Shown: positions 32,311-46,000, numbered from the stretch's first letter. The stretch is DNA of 64,000 nt from Amyelois transitella (GCF_032362555.1 NC_083510.1:3251501-3315500); one strand, 5' to 3'. Made by a program: numbers and translations. The notes: a model not told the origin generated them from the sequence alone.

Positions 32311-35300
32311 TCATAAATAATGAAAGTCTAAATGAATATTTACCACGTCTTTACACGGAGACCCCTTGCGGACGAACCGGAAGAGGGACTCGGCCATGTT
32401 CCCGGGGGTCGGAGTGGAACAAGTCTCCAACGCCTTCACAATACACGACGTCAATGTGTCGAACTTACTGCATTGTTGCTGGAAAACAAAATGAGGGAGC
32501 TCAACATTACTTATTTCTATTTTGCTTTTTTCTTTCTTTCTTCATTCTCTTTTTCAATGAATATTACAAGGTTATAAGCGGATTTAGAAGATTGTATAAA
32601 GGAATCATAAAAGGTGTGATCGTATAAGCACTGTTGACATAATGCAGCGGTATTCCAAGGTTTGATTGATTTTCCTCTCAATAATTAATTGCAAATTGTA
32701 AGTGTAAAAACTAACAAGATCCATTGGGGTTTTTTTTTTAATAACTAATTAACCATCCACCTCCTTTAAGCTAGTTAGAGCCACTTCATCAATATACGTA
32801 AAGTCTTTCCTTACAGTAGCCTCTCGATCAATTTTTATCATCTGCCTGGCGTTAACCATTTCTCTTTGAATGTGCCCAATGAGTAAAGAAGTATGAAACT
32901 TACATTGAGAGTGAGACTCTTGGCAGCCTCGACGGAACCGACGTCATCCTTCAGTTTGTTGGCACATTCCCGGATCTGTTCAGACTTATCTCTGAAGCAT
33001 TCAGGGCCCTGTTCTGCGATGAACACTGAAAAGAAAAAGAATACTTCGTCAACCTTTTAAGTTTCATAAAAAATTAGATCTTCTGTTGTAAACAAATTCT
33101 GTATACTTAATGATATTTCATGCGATATTGTCAAATGACAAATCCATTCTTGCATCTCTTAGAACTTGATACCACGCCTCGGTTTTACGATGCACCATGC
33201 CTCCAGTTCCAAGAACAGGTTTGTAGCCCTTCAATAAAGATACTCAAGAGGCAATCCAGCCTCCGTTCTTGTAGTCAATAAGCTGGTCGGCAGCGTTATT
33301 AATGTCATATATCTTGTCGCGGACGGAGCTCTTGAGACATTGGGTCACGATGCGGTTCAAAGAATCAATAAATCCTTAAATTTAAAGACCAATGAGGATT
33401 CTAAACATATACTTACAAGCAATCCTATCACCGTCCTTGTAGCAGACGAAGTCAATGAGTTGGTCAGCAGCATTGTTGATGTCACCCATCTTGTCGCGAA
33501 CGGAGCTCTCGAGGCACGGAGTCACGGCGCTGTTCAAGGTGTGGATGCATGTCTTCAGTTCGGGAGATTTGGCACAGTATCTGAAAGAAAAGGTTGAAAA
33601 TAATTTGGCTTTGAGCTCTTTTTTTCCATTCATCCATCCATTCATTTAATCACTTCTTCTCTTTCTCTCTCTCTCTCCGTTAAATATAATTAATCGAATT
33701 ATACTGAAACTCACCTAACAAAGTACGCTCTAGAATTGTCGTTATTCACTTTTGTGTTTAGGGTACTTAGTATATTTCTTATTATATGGGTATGGGAGTG
33801 CACATCTCTGGGAAGTGTATTCAGTGGCAACAGGAACATGAACTCAAATTTACAGTCATGGCATTATACCGGAGGAAAATAATTACCTTAAAGTTTTTAC
33901 ATATAAGTATACATATTATTACATCCCCATCCCCTTCGGAGTAGACAGTCCAACAGTCTCATGAAGACTGAAAGGTAGGGTTTTAATTACAGAACAATAT
34001 TTAATTACTCACTTCCCGAAAACCTCGTCAAGAGCTCCATTGGGTTTGGCCTCTTCGATTTCCTTCTTGATTGTTTCAATATTGATCAAATTCTTAACGC
34101 AATCCACGAAGTTCTTGCCAGCAGCCTGTAGAAATAAACATGTAATAATTGAGTTAGAAATTATATTGAAAAAGCAGAAGTAAAGTCTTTGTGTTTTTCA
34201 TGAATAACAAAAGATTATTGTTCCGACTAAAATAAATATGATTTAAGTTTGAGTTTTAAAGTGAAATTATTTCACATTCAACAAACAACTTGAATTAATT
34301 TGAACTTGAGTTTGTTTTCTGAAATGAAAACCATTTAACAGGTTAATACCTCAACTGAGTCAGCTTTGTCCTCTGCTCCATTTTTCTTACATTGTCCGCG
34401 GAGCGCGTCCTTAAGTTTCGCAGATTCAATGGGACCTAATTTATACTCCTCGCACAGAACGCCTGGAACAGATTAAAAAATATCATCATTATCTGAATGT
34501 GTTTAAAAGCATGTTATGCAGTCTTCTTGTTCCTTCGAGCGTTAACCCTATTTAATTACATAGACACTTATGGTAAAGAGATAGAATGTCCTATTTCTAA
34601 ACTGGAGGAAGGCACAAGGCCCGAGTATTTCTTGACACTGGTCTTATGTACGTATGTAGGTACAAGATTAAATTTAAGTGAAGTTATATTCTGACAATCA
34701 CATTGGTAAACTTGAAAGACTCTGGAACTATTAAGCCCTTATCTGCTTACTGGGTAAGTTTATTTTTAGGTTATTAATTAATATTGTATTGATTATAGGA
34801 AAAATTCACAAATATGGTTATCCGTGTAGCAATTAACATTATATCATCAGAGTCAATAATGACCATTAGAGGTTACGTAACTTAATTAAATAAATCGGTA
34901 CAAAACAAAAAAAAAATTTTGAGACTTTTGACACTCAGCCTTTAAATTTTAATACGATACAAATTGGTACCAGAGAAGGGCCTCGCCTACCTGTGTCTTT
35001 GAAGTCAAGTTCATAAAAAAAATGTACCAATAGTGTGTTGAGAACCGTAATGAAATAGTTTTTCTCATTCAAGAGTGCCCGCGACTTCGTTCGCGTGGAA
35101 TAAGTAGTTATTTTGGGCATCATTGAAGCCCTCAAGGATGAATAATTTCCCCCGTTTTTTTTCACATTTTCCATTATTTTTTCGCTTTATATAGCCTAAA
35201 ACTTTCCTCGAAAAATGGTCTATTCAACGCAAAAAAATTGAATTCGAACCAGAACTTCCTGGGATTGGCGTGTTCAAACAAACAAACAAACTCTTCAGCT

Positions 35301-38300
35301 TTAAAATATCAGTATGTCTCTGCTGAAACTATCGTTAAACTTATGACCGACCTGAAGACAATTGCGCATATATTGTCCTTATTCCTTATAGACTAGACAT
35401 TGCCATTAGTCAACAGACTGGAAGGCTACATTTAGCTGGACGTTCCACGATATTTGTAATCTTTTCCTGATCATGGAAAATTTGCAACTTCTGAATGCCA
35501 CAGCGATTAAAAACAATACTGTGCAATTAAGAGTTTCATTGCAACAGAGGATAGATCAGTTTTTCAACAATCATTATGCAATTATGATCAATATTTCCTC
35601 AAAAAGACATTTCTTTTATTCCTTGTATTAAAAGTGATTACAAGCGAAACTCAGCTCTCAAAACATGGCGGCGAAGGGGCAACTGGCAATATGCAAACAT
35701 GATACTTACCTAAAGTTATTTTTTGTGTTATTTTACAGGTAACTTGATTACATTCGCGGCTACGGACGCGTAAATGAAATCTTCCGTTCAGTACCGGTTT
35801 TTTAGAAATTAGGAAACATCCTCTAATAGTGCAACTCTTAAACCGCTCAATCTTTTATTTGTGATATACCAGTCAGTCAATCGTCCTGTTCCCTCTTCAC
35901 TACATAGTGAAAAGCAAAGTCGTTTCCTGCGTCTGCCCCTACGTCTGTATGTATGTATGTATGTATGCTTAGATGTTTGATATTACACCAAAAAAATTTT
36001 TAATACAGTGATTCAAAAGGAAGTTTTATATGTATAAATGATACCCGTGCGAAGCCGGGGCAAGTCGCTAGTTATTTTTATAGAAGATTCAGAGCACAAC
36101 ATTCGATATCAATGATAGTTAGCACAGAACTTTCATCAACTATATAGCTGAAGACTGTTGACTTAGTCTACCCTACAAGGGATACAGATGTCATTATATA
36201 TACGTATACATACATACATATGGTCACGTCTATATCCCTTGCGGGGTAGACAAGAGCCAACAGTCTTGAAAAGACTGAATGGCCACGTTCAGCTATTTGT
36301 CTTAATGATAGAATTGGGATTCAAAAACTCAAATAGGTAGGCCAGGTTGCTAGCCGATCGCCTAAAAAAGAATCCCAAGTTTGTAAGCCTACCCCTTAGT
36401 CGCCTTTTACGACATCCATGGGAAAGAGATGGAGTGGTTCTATTCTTTCTTCACACGGCATTATATATATATAGGTATATGTAATTTTAAGTCCTAGACC
36501 TAGGCTAGGCATTAAAGAGTACCTAAACACAGTCGACAATAAACAAAGATGTGATCCGGAACGTGATGCCGATCTTTGATGAGGCAAATTGGTAAATAGC
36601 TCGGCGCGTCACAGGAAACGGTCCCCTTGCGATTCGACGCTGGTGCAACTTGCGAGTTGACCGACTTTTAAAGGGAAGATATGGTTACAAGATGAAGTAA
36701 TTGTTGTGAAGAAGAATTTTTTTTTTATAAAACTTGACTAATGTAAGCATTTAGATCATCTAGGGAATTGTATTTAAAAAAATAAGTAAAGTAATAGGTA
36801 CTATAGCACATGTAAATCTGATTGAGCTACCTCAATGCAAAGTGTATTTTATTTAAGGTTATTAGTTCTGTTCAGCGAAAGTTGTTCCTAGCGCAGACTA
36901 AATTTAGATTCGAAAATTCTTATACATACATATATTCACGTCTATATCCCTTGCGGGGTAGACAGAACCAACAGTCTTGAAAAGACCCCACAGTCACTTT
37001 TTACCATATCCATGGGAAGATATCGAGTGGTCCTATATCCTGAAGTGCCTTGAACCAGCCAATAAATTTAAATGAAAACGTAATTGTAAAAAACCTCACA
37101 CCAGCATTATGACAGAGGGTCCAACTGAAAAGAGAGAGAGACATCCGACACACACTTGGCCGGTTTTTAATGGCATAAAACGGAAATAGACTCCATATTT
37201 TCATACGATGTTTTATTCCACCAGACAGATACATCGGAAATTTATATCTAACCTATATGATAAAAATAAACTTAATGTTTAAGTGTTGTAAACATCGTAA
37301 GAGAAAACTGATAACACGCGGCATTTGACCTATCTAACTGTACAGGGTCAAAATTTATCAGTACCCAAGGAATAAATAAATAAGTGTATCTTAATATTTA
37401 CTCTTACCAAAATGGAGGGAGTGGAAATATGTTCAGCAACGGATTCATGTGGGCTTAAGTACGTAAGTACGTAGATAGCATTATAATTGAATTTGCTTAA
37501 ACTAAATAAGGGAGGCATCACATTGAATCATTACATAGTATGAAGCAAAATCGCATGCCGCGTCTTTCCCCATGTCTGTTTATATGTATGTATAGGTCTT
37601 GAAAACTACACAACGGATTTTATGCTGTTTTTTTAGTACATGGATTGAAGGTTTATATGTATAAATGCATTTCCGCAGCCGACTCGGTTCACTAGTAAAG
37701 AATAAGTAGTTATGTTTATATTTATAGTCTTTGTCCTTAACTGGGTAGAGAGCCAGCAGCCTCTAAAAAGACTGAAGACTACGTTTAGATGGATGGCTAA
37801 ATGGAAGACAGTAATCAGTATTCTCATAACTACTTTTATATAATTTTTTTGTAAGTAGGTAGGCGGAAGTCTTTTTTGCTTTTTACCTAAGAAAATGAAA
37901 TATATGCGGGGACATGGAACAAGTATAAGATGACAGATGTAGAAATTTTGCATTATTTTACAAGTAAGTTTGTATTTTACAAGAAAATTCACCTAAATAT
38001 AGCATCAAAGTTCCGTGGTAATGTAAGCCTTACCTTATCAAAGTATTATTTTTCAATGATAGTCCATTTAGTATAAAGTAAACATCCGAGACCCAGGTCA
38101 ACAAAAACAATTTTTATCTCGATAGGCACATTATCAATTCACCACGACTTGCTTGATACCTCTTTTGATGCATTTTATTTGGACAAAGTTTTTATAGGTA
38201 CTTTAAATAGTATACGACAACTCTACCAAAAATTTTACAAACGAAACTGATTCTAGAGATTTCTTTACTTTGTAGGTGGTCTATTTGATCTAGAGGTGCA

Positions 38301-38653
38301 CTAAGAGAGGATTTCCAAAAGTTCCCACGGAAACGATTAATCGTTTAACGCGGACTATCTCCAGTACATATGAATAGATCCCCATTCAAATCAGTCTAAG
38401 TAGTATGAGCAAATTATGAAATAGACGAATAGATAATACCTTTATAAGTAGGTAAAAAATTGCTGAATAAAAGATAATTTGGGGCTTATTTTTTTGTCAA
38501 GTAGCCATGTAGGTAGTTCAATAAAAGCAATTAAGTACGAGTAGTACTTAGGTAGGTATTATACTGATTTGTAAAAATCTTTGTCAAAAATTTTTTAATA
38601 TAATTTAATAACTTACCAGCCGCTAACAAGACCACTAAACTGAGTTTCCACAT
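32311..38653 (-). CDS. 27-kDa hemolymph glycoprotein (P27k, DUF1397)
   Basis: Six coding exons on the minus strand: 38617-38653, 34350-34462, 34013-34125, 33417-33580, 32904-33025, 32311-32478; total 238 residues, which fits the 27-kDa class. All junctions are GT-AG with phases 1, 0, 2, 1, 0. The N-terminus (MWKLSLVVLLAAG) is a signal peptide; the mature part is helical with paired cysteines, for example YCAKSPELKTC, ECFRDKSEQIREC and the C-terminal CSKFDTLTSC with SLFRFVRKGSPC. Known family: secreted lepidopteran hemolymph proteins of fat-body or hemocyte origin, role unclear. The first intron is about 4.2 kb and full of repeats. TATA and initiator lie just upstream of the ATG. Poly-A signals (reverse of 32180-32185 and 32169-32174) end it about 250 bp from the end of the convergent paralogue. 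Confidence 0.93.
33244..33366 (-). pseudogene. Decayed duplicate of exon 4 of the 27-kDa gene
   Basis: On the minus strand this reads a close variant of the middle of exon 4 (SSVRDK, DINNAADQLID), then YKNGGWIAS and a stop. The 5' third of the exon with its 3' splice site is missing, as is the stretch FVC. It lies 50 bp downstream of the real exon, inside intron 4, so a partial tandem exon duplication is the simplest reading. Confidence 0.8.
33920..33990 (-). repeat. Family A fragment, 3' end
   Basis: Diverged: ccccttcggagtagacag, caacagtctcatgaagactg. In an intron of the 27-kDa gene. Confidence 0.5.
35070..35290 (+). repeat. Family D repeat (LINE 3'-end-like)
   Basis: Reads gtgcccgcgacttcgttcgc at the start and ttcaaacaaacaaac at the end; about 80% like the inverted copy at 12690-12912. 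In intron 1 of the 27-kDa gene. Confidence 0.7.
36122..36463. repeat. Two family A copies, tail to tail
   Basis: A short plus-strand 3' fragment (36122-36200) meets a near-complete minus-strand copy (36219-36463) at their microsatellite tails. The latter shows cccttgcggggtagaca, cttgaaaagactgaatgg and cgccttttacgacatccatg. In intron 1 of the 27-kDa gene. Confidence 0.8.
36925..37035 (-). repeat. Family A copy with internal deletion
   Basis: Has the 3' tail (cccttgcggggtagacagaa, cagtcttgaaaagac) joined directly to the catccatg/gagtggtcctat 5' part; about 140 bp are missing between. Confidence 0.7.
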
Positions 38654-38697
38654 TGTTGCACTAGTGTTGTCCCCTGGCGTTCTTCTACTCAGACGGA

Positions 38698-38742
38698 TGT
38701 CAACTGACCGGCGGCAACTTCCCATCCTACTGTTTTTATACG
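38698..38742 (-). promoter_or_regulatory. Core promoter of the 27-kDa hemolymph gene
   Basis: On the minus strand a perfect TATAAAAA (reverse of 38733-38740) is followed about 35 bases later by TCAGTTG (reverse of 38701-38707), a good insect initiator. This predicts a start near 38705 and a 5' UTR of about 50 bases before the ATG at 38653. Confidence 0.7.
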
Positions 38743-39420
38743 CAATGTCGGTAAGGACGCGTCTAGAATGGTCGATATCCGTACTATCCATACAAGATGA
38801 TTTTATTACTTATCATTCATTCATATATAGAAAAAGAAAACATTTACATTTACAGGGATACGTTACTAATTAATCTAGTAAAATTAATGAAAAGTTATAA
38901 CTTGTAGCACAATTAAATTTAATTCTATTGTTAAAATATTGTCATATTTCTTAAGCCAAATGAGTGAAAATTTTTAATTAAAAGTCATACCTAAAGAATA
39001 CTGAATATGCCAATTTGGAATTGAACTGACATATTTCATTTTCATTTTCTTTTATTATTTTTATTATAATTTAACTAGTACTATCTAATAAATAATACAT
39101 ATATTTATGAAATATTAAAAACTAAAGAAAAATTTTTTTTTATGAAAACTAAAAACAATTGATATATAGAAATGTTATTTATGGTCACTGCATATTTTCC
39201 ACAACATACTTACCCTTGAATCAATTCCCTATATGCCCACACCTTTACAAGAACGTGTTGATTCATTTAAATGATGTATACTCAGATTACTCGATTAGAA
39301 ACAACAGTGATCGTTTACATATTACTAGTAATTAGAAGATTACTAAGTCCTCCGCGTTCTTTCTATTGCTGGCAACAAATATCTAGTAGGTGACCAACAT
39401 TTGTGCTAGCTATGATCCAA

Positions 39421-39585
39421 ATAAGGGTAAGGTTCCCCTGCAAAGGTGTTGGAGTTCAGTCGGGAGTTGCTTCGTGTAAAAACTTGTTTTACCTTGTCCA
39501 GGATCGTAGTTATAGGTGCACCTCCGGCTCCTCTTCAGAATGGTGAGGATGCAACCGGGGCTGATGGCAGGAGAATGAAAATTTG
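39421..39585. repeat. Family B repeat
   Basis: Opposite orientation to the copy at 27776-27933. Blocks: ttcccctgcaaaggtgttgg, agttgcttcgtgtaaaaact, gctcctcttcagaatggtga, gatgcaaccggggctgatgg. Confidence 0.75.
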
Positions 39586-39797
39586 CGTTAGACCAACATT
39601 ACTGTTCAATATGGTAATAATATAGAAAATCCTGACTGATGCGCGAAGTCAATTTCGTTGTGGTACGCTTGTGTCGGTCCTTTTAATCAGTTTCTTGCCA
39701 TAAAATAAAGAATCCATTGAATTCGTTAAGTACCTTTTGAGAAAATTAAGAAAAAGATATTTTAAAACTTGATTAGTTGATTATTTTATCATTTTAC

Positions 39798-40700
39798 TAG
39801 CTTTCCGCCCGCGGCTTCGCCCACGTGTAATTCGGTTATATATAGCCTTTTTTAATGATCTCGACAGGGCTTTTTCTTCCACAGGCTGAAATCTTGTTAC
39901 AACTGGAATTAAATATAGCCTGTGTTACTCAGGGATGATGTAGCTTTCTAATGGTGAATGTTTGAAATCGATTCAGTAGTTTCGGAGTTTATCGATTACA
40001 TGTGTAAACAAACAAACATATAAAAAAATAGATTGTTCCTCTTTATAATATTAGTAGAAAGTTGTCATACAAAGTCTTTTTTTTAAGGATGGGAAATCTT
40101 CAAATGACCTCTCCCACTCTGGGTGGAACGGAAGGGAGTGTCAGACTTTTACTGACTAAAACCCACCTCGTTCCTTCAGTTGCCCTTTGCGTTCCGGGGC
40201 CACGGTATCTCGTTAGAACTTTCCCGCAGCCCCGGCTCAGTTTATCCCGTTTCCCCCCCTTGGGGGTTGACATTTCAAAAATCCCTTCTTAGTGCTCACT
40301 TATGTTACTAAAGGAACCTCTGTTCAAAATCTCAGACTCCTATACCGAGCGGTTTCGGCTGTGCGTTAATAAATCAATCACCCAATCGCACCCCCTAAAT
40401 CACGATTGGAGGGTAGTTTGAAAAAACTTATAATGTCAAATATATTTACTTGCCTATGTACGTGTTCATGCCAAGTTTCAAGTTTATAAACCCAAGGAAT
40501 AAGATTTTTCATAGAAACGTTTTTACCCCTTTTCCCCCCCTTGGGGGTTGAATTTCCAAAAATCCTTTCTTAGTGCTTCCCTACATATCCCAAGGAACCT
40601 ACATTCCAAATTTCAGCTGTCTACGACCAGTAGTTTCGACTGTGCGTTGTCTGTCAGTCAGTCACTCAGTAACGGAAGAGTTTTATATATATAGATTAAT
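39798..40700 (+). repeat. Composite repeat block, LINE 3' regions
   Basis: Starts with a family D-like end (ccgcccgcggcttcgcccac), is interrupted by a different repeat (about 40076-40240, ggatgggaaatcttcaaatg to cagccccggctcagtttatc), and contains two relatives about 290 bp apart of a unit with ccccccttgggggttga, aaggaacct and tgtgcgtt. Probably nested insertions into a non-LTR 3' end. Confidence 0.6.
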
Positions 40701-41855
40701 ACGAGTAGTTCGTACTTTTTTTTTTACTTACCTGATAACTCTTTGAATGACCTTCTCAGATCGCACAGGATTTTGTTTTTTTTTTACCCCCGCAGCGTCG
40801 GTATTTTCAATTGTTTTCTAATCTACCTTCAAAGCTCAGCGTCTAACAACATTCTAGTGTAATACATGCTGTGAAAAGATTTGCCTAGGCCTGCCCACCA
40901 AAAACTTATATGATAATTTTTCATACTTCTTCCTTTAATTTTTAACAGCAATCACATTATAACTATGGAATATTATAACAAATAAGTATCTCTACTTGTT
41001 TATAAGTCCCAATTTCTGTCACAATTGCTAATAGGGCTAGTAGCTAATTATCTTAATATTAAATTAATTAAGCCTCCTATCAGTTTTTTTTTTCACGTTT
41101 TGTTTACACCAAGAGTTTCTATGAAACAATTATTATTTATTTTATGAGAAAATTAATGGACAAAACAAAATTCAACTGATATAGTAAGATTAAACTTGTG
41201 TCGTGGGCTTTGTTAATATCTACCATTGTGCGTCCACACCTCTGCAGAGGAGCATCTACCACGTGGTCCAATTAAAATCTATTTAAACATGTTTTTAAAA
41301 GCCATCGCTTCTGACTTTTGTAATGTCGCTCAAGAACCTAAACCCAAACCAGCTTTTATCATGCCTGCACATTCAGGTTTCATTTTTCACGGCCGCAGAG
41401 GAATTCCACCATGGTCACCACTTCTGGCAGCCCAATCGTCTTGCGAAACATCCCTGCAGGAAATGCCTAAAATATATATTTTCCTAAAAATCATTCTAAG
41501 GCATAAACGGATATGCGAGTGATATAGTATATACGTTGCATTGAGAATAAGACATAGATAAGTTTAGATAAATAACCCAGATAGCCCAAAGTGAGGGTTA
41601 TCGTATTAAATTAAATTTAGTGACGATTACGCGGATCGGACGAGAAGAATGTGTTGGCAATTAATTTTGAAGTGACAATCTAAATGAAAACAAATAAAAT
41701 TTGTTGCTATGGACATAATTTACTTGAGTAATTTGGTGTGGCTTTGAACAAATTTATTATGAATTTATTCTACATTTCTAATTTGAGAAAGGCTGACTGT
41801 CCCATTGATTTTCAAATTATTAAATGAAAATAAGTTCCTTAAGCTTTCGAACACG

Positions 41856-41883
41856 AATCACGATAGCTGTAGCTATCGTGATT
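41856..41883. repeat. Perfect 13-bp hairpin
   Basis: aatcacgatagct, loop gt, then the exact reverse complement. No gene nearby; function unknown. Confidence 0.85.
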
Positions 41884-41989
41884 TATTCCTATCGGTAAAA
41901 TATTATAATTGTATGTTTTGACTGCACCACATCCCTAATCTATACATATAGTAAAACAGTAAAAATATTTTGTCTATACATTTAGTATT

Positions 41990-42305
41990 TTTGAATGAAA
42001 TGGATAGAGGGACACTTAGAATTAATAATAGAAAGCAAAAATTTCGTTTTTTCATTTCTTGTCTGTCTGTCTGTCTGTATGTATGATCACGATTATCTCC
42101 GAAAGTACTGAACCGATTTACTTAAAACTTTCACCAATTGCTTTGTTTTAACTCAGAAAAACATTTAAAGTTTTTTTCATCAATATCGGTTTAATTAAAA
42201 AAAATTATCGCCATTTAAATGAACTCAAGGCATAAGTTTGCAAGAAATAAGTTTACGCGGAAAAATTCGAAATTTACGTGGACGAAGTCGCGGACAATAG
42301 CTAGT
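41990..42305 (+). repeat. Lepidopteran interspersed repeat with (GTCT)n
   Basis: Contains tctgtctgtctgtctgt, atctccgaaagtactgaacc and ends in gtggacgaagtcgcgg..agctagta, the usual pattern of a widespread non-LTR 3' region in moths. Confidence 0.6.
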
Positions 42306-45300
42306 AAATAATATACACAAAAATGATGGGAAAGATGAAACCTATTTTTGTATGTAAAAATCGAATTAATTTACCATATTTCCCACTCTTGACTGTTCGT
42401 TCTGAGGAAATTTGTTTTAGTAAACCTTTGAAAACGACTAAAGGGTTACTCGGGAAACATTTGCGGCAGCATAAATTGGAATCGTAAATAAAACAAAGAA
42501 GTAATTTTATTTTGAACATTATATATTAATGTAATGGCATTTAGCGGAACGCTTATCTTTTACTCACTGATTAATTTATCTTCTTCAAGTGAACTTATAC
42601 CAACTATTTTTTTTACAATTGCCAGAAGTACTATCATTCTTAAAGTAGGTATACCAACTAAAATATTGATAGCATGCCTCTTTAGTAACTTCGTATTTTA
42701 ACGACATAACGTTAATATTGAAACATTATTTAGGATTGAGAGTAAACGGACACATCACAGCGAAAGATCAATTTTTACGTGATAATTAGTTACTTTATTC
42801 GTGGGTAGGTAGCTCTTAGTTTCTTTGTCTTCTTTATGAAAATAATTTAAGTGAATTATTTTCTTTTTCTTAATTACTTTGTACTACTTGTGCTACTTTT
42901 CATTAAACATCCCAATACATATTGCCCTTCTACTCAACCTTCAACGCGCAATCAAACCTCCTCCTGTTTGTCAACAATTGTGTTATTATTTACCCCCAAT
43001 CTCCAAACATATTAATCAGTACAAATTTTTGTCAAAATTGATATGCAAAAAATTTGGAAAAATGAATATTTCCATCATTTTTCAAAACTCTTTGTTGATA
43101 TGGAATTCATTTATTTGTTTCTAACCATCCATTTAACGTTCAAACTACGTTCTACATTTTTAAGCGATATTATAAAAATCCTTTTACAAAGTGTCACACT
43201 TTTGTAATAGTAAAAAAAAAACGAAGTTTCATAACCTAAGATTAACGAGTTTCATTCATTCACGGAAATAATGAATAAAACAAACGCATACACGTAATAT
43301 GCACATTAGTAATCATTTGAAAACAAACTCGAGATTCTTGTCATACAAGAATGTTAATAATAAAATCACAGGTAAGTCATTTATCACCAGTCATTAGTCA
43401 CTAATTTTATAAGGAGATCCTGTCATCGAACTTATTTTAAAATTAATTTAATGTCTGTTAATATTTATATCAAAATATTTTAAAATGGAACATATAATTA
43501 AAAAATTGATATAACAGACGGAAAACGCACAATCAAAGAGGATTTCACGTTATACAACAGAAGTTCTAAAATTCCACGTATATAATATCGCGGGCAAAGC
43601 AAGTATGTTTACAAAAATCATTTTAAATATTGAAATTATCATTGTAAGTTTATGAAATTAATTAATAAATAACAGGAACACCTTAAATCCCTCTCTCAGA
43701 GACCGGGTCGTATTCCATATGACCCATAGAGTGCAGCTAGAAATTAGTATAAGATTCCTACACTAATCGATGTTATAGGAGAAAATTTCTAAAATCATTA
43801 CTAAGTACTTATAAATAAATGAGAATATGATAAATATATTGGAATGATACTTTGGGAATTCAGAACCTGAGGTAGTTAAATTAAATTAATTTCGATCATA
43901 ACATTTCGGAGTTAATTTGCCCAAAAATTTATTTATTTATGCTAGAGTTTTCCAAATTATTTCATTTGAATTTCCATTCCAAAGTTAAAAATTTATTGTT
44001 CACTTTTTTATTATGTGTAACCTTTCCTCTAAAATAACATCGATTAATGTTGGACCATGGCAATTTTAGTAACATCCTAAATACAAAAAAGTAACATTAT
44101 AAGACGACATATAAATAAAATAAACAATTGTAGACCTATAAATATAAAACACATGTAAAAATGGCTACACAGAACATAAGTCACTAACATTTTAGTAACA
44201 TGAGGCGGTACATACTTGTTACTATACATTTAAATCTTAGCTTACCGTAGTAGCCAATGTGTCAATCCAATATATATTCTATTGACCATATCGGTCTCAA
44301 ATTCCGATACAAGAATCAAGATACTCCATTTGCAGAAGTCGCTTTATGTGTCTACTTTTTGCATCAAATTCTAAGATGAACAATAGAAAATTATTATTAT
44401 CCCATTTTGGTCCAAGATTCAATTAGCAGATGCATTATGCATACTTGTTGATCATAAAAATATATTGCACCAAGAAAATATGTATATAGGTATACAAATA
44501 AGGTAAGTACAAAAGCGGCGTTACCGTAAGACCAATTTCTATGGCGGCTTTATTAACTTTCAGAAAATTTAATTCAAAAAATAATAAATGCAATAGACCT
44601 TAAAATAAAATAGCTAACAGCTACCGAGTGGTAACGATTGTTTATAATTATTTGTTTGTTTAGTCTAATTTCTGTCAATTTCAGCAATTTGAGGCTATGA
44701 TAATTTCATAGACGGTTTGTCTCAAATTTTTATTTCATTACCAAATGTAGTGTTTTTCTTATAATAATAATTATTATTATACATTACTAAAACTTAAAGT
44801 AAATATAATATTATATTTAAAAGTATCTATATACAATGTTGTCCGGTAAACACGAAAGTCAAGTATTCAATTATTTAATGAAATGACACAATGAAGAGCC
44901 GTTTGGTCACTTCTATTTATTTATTTAATTAGATACAAAAAGTAGAACACACGTTCTTACAAAGCAAACTATTGTCCTTTCGAGTTCAATATATTTATTT
45001 GTCCTTTATCTTAGACCCACATTATAAATACACGCTGCCATACATGTGTACATTTAAACATACTTTTACAATTATAAATAAGTAATTATTCTTTGATTAT
45101 ATATGTATCTATTAGTAACGTTCTTAAACTCATTTGATAATATTCACGACGTTATCCGAACAACGCATTAGAAATTTTAAACGAACAACTTTTTATAGTT
45201 TTGTTTAAATCATCGCTTTTTTTGTTAGTGAGGCGATGGCGTAGCTTTGTACCATCAGATCAGACCTTAATCTTTAGGCAGTCTTACAAACAATAAAGTA

Positions 45301-46000
45301 GTTACTGCTACTATAGTTCCATTTATTATAAACGGAAATACGTTGAATAAGTGCGAATTTATTTAACTGAGATTTTCACTATTAATTGAGACAATTATCG
45401 ATCAGTAAAAGAGCTGCGGAAACACTAAGCCATGAACTGATTTTATTTCATTAGGGTGGCGTTATCCATCTCAGTATAGAAAGTCAGAGAAGAATGATAA
45501 AACATTTGCCCTAGACCTCGCGAACTTTGATAATAAAACGATTTCCTACAATTTTAAGTAAGAAAATGGTCTACGGCAGTGTATATAATTCGATTGTTTT
45601 ATAATTAGGCAAACAAATCTTATCAATTAAAGACACCTACCCGACGGCGGGAAAATTACATATAACTTGTTAAATGGATCCTAAATCTCACCGGATATTT
45701 TCCGAATAAATTCATGAAATGGTACCTAACTTGAAAGTCTTTCAAAGACATATGTTTGTTACTATTGAGGATTTCTCTTTTGCTGTAATGTAAGTACTTA
45801 TATTTAACACTTGTCCGCTTCAAGTAATTAAATTTTGTAAAATTGTGTGTGCTCAGAACTTGTCAGTCCACCCACCTCGCTGCATTTTATTAATAATTAC
45901 TATTAGTTTTGACAAGACACCAAATAACTGTTATACCAGTACTCAATAAACAACAGAATCGAATTATGTAGCGAAGTCCCGAGAGTGTTTTTATTTATTA

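Noticed and set aside
32332..32577. 81-codon plus-strand frame.
   Set aside because: Antisense to the last exon of the 27-kDa hemolymph gene.
41226..41522. 98-codon plus-strand frame.
   Set aside because: No domain, no splice context; the sequence looks like a repeat fragment and codon use is irregular.
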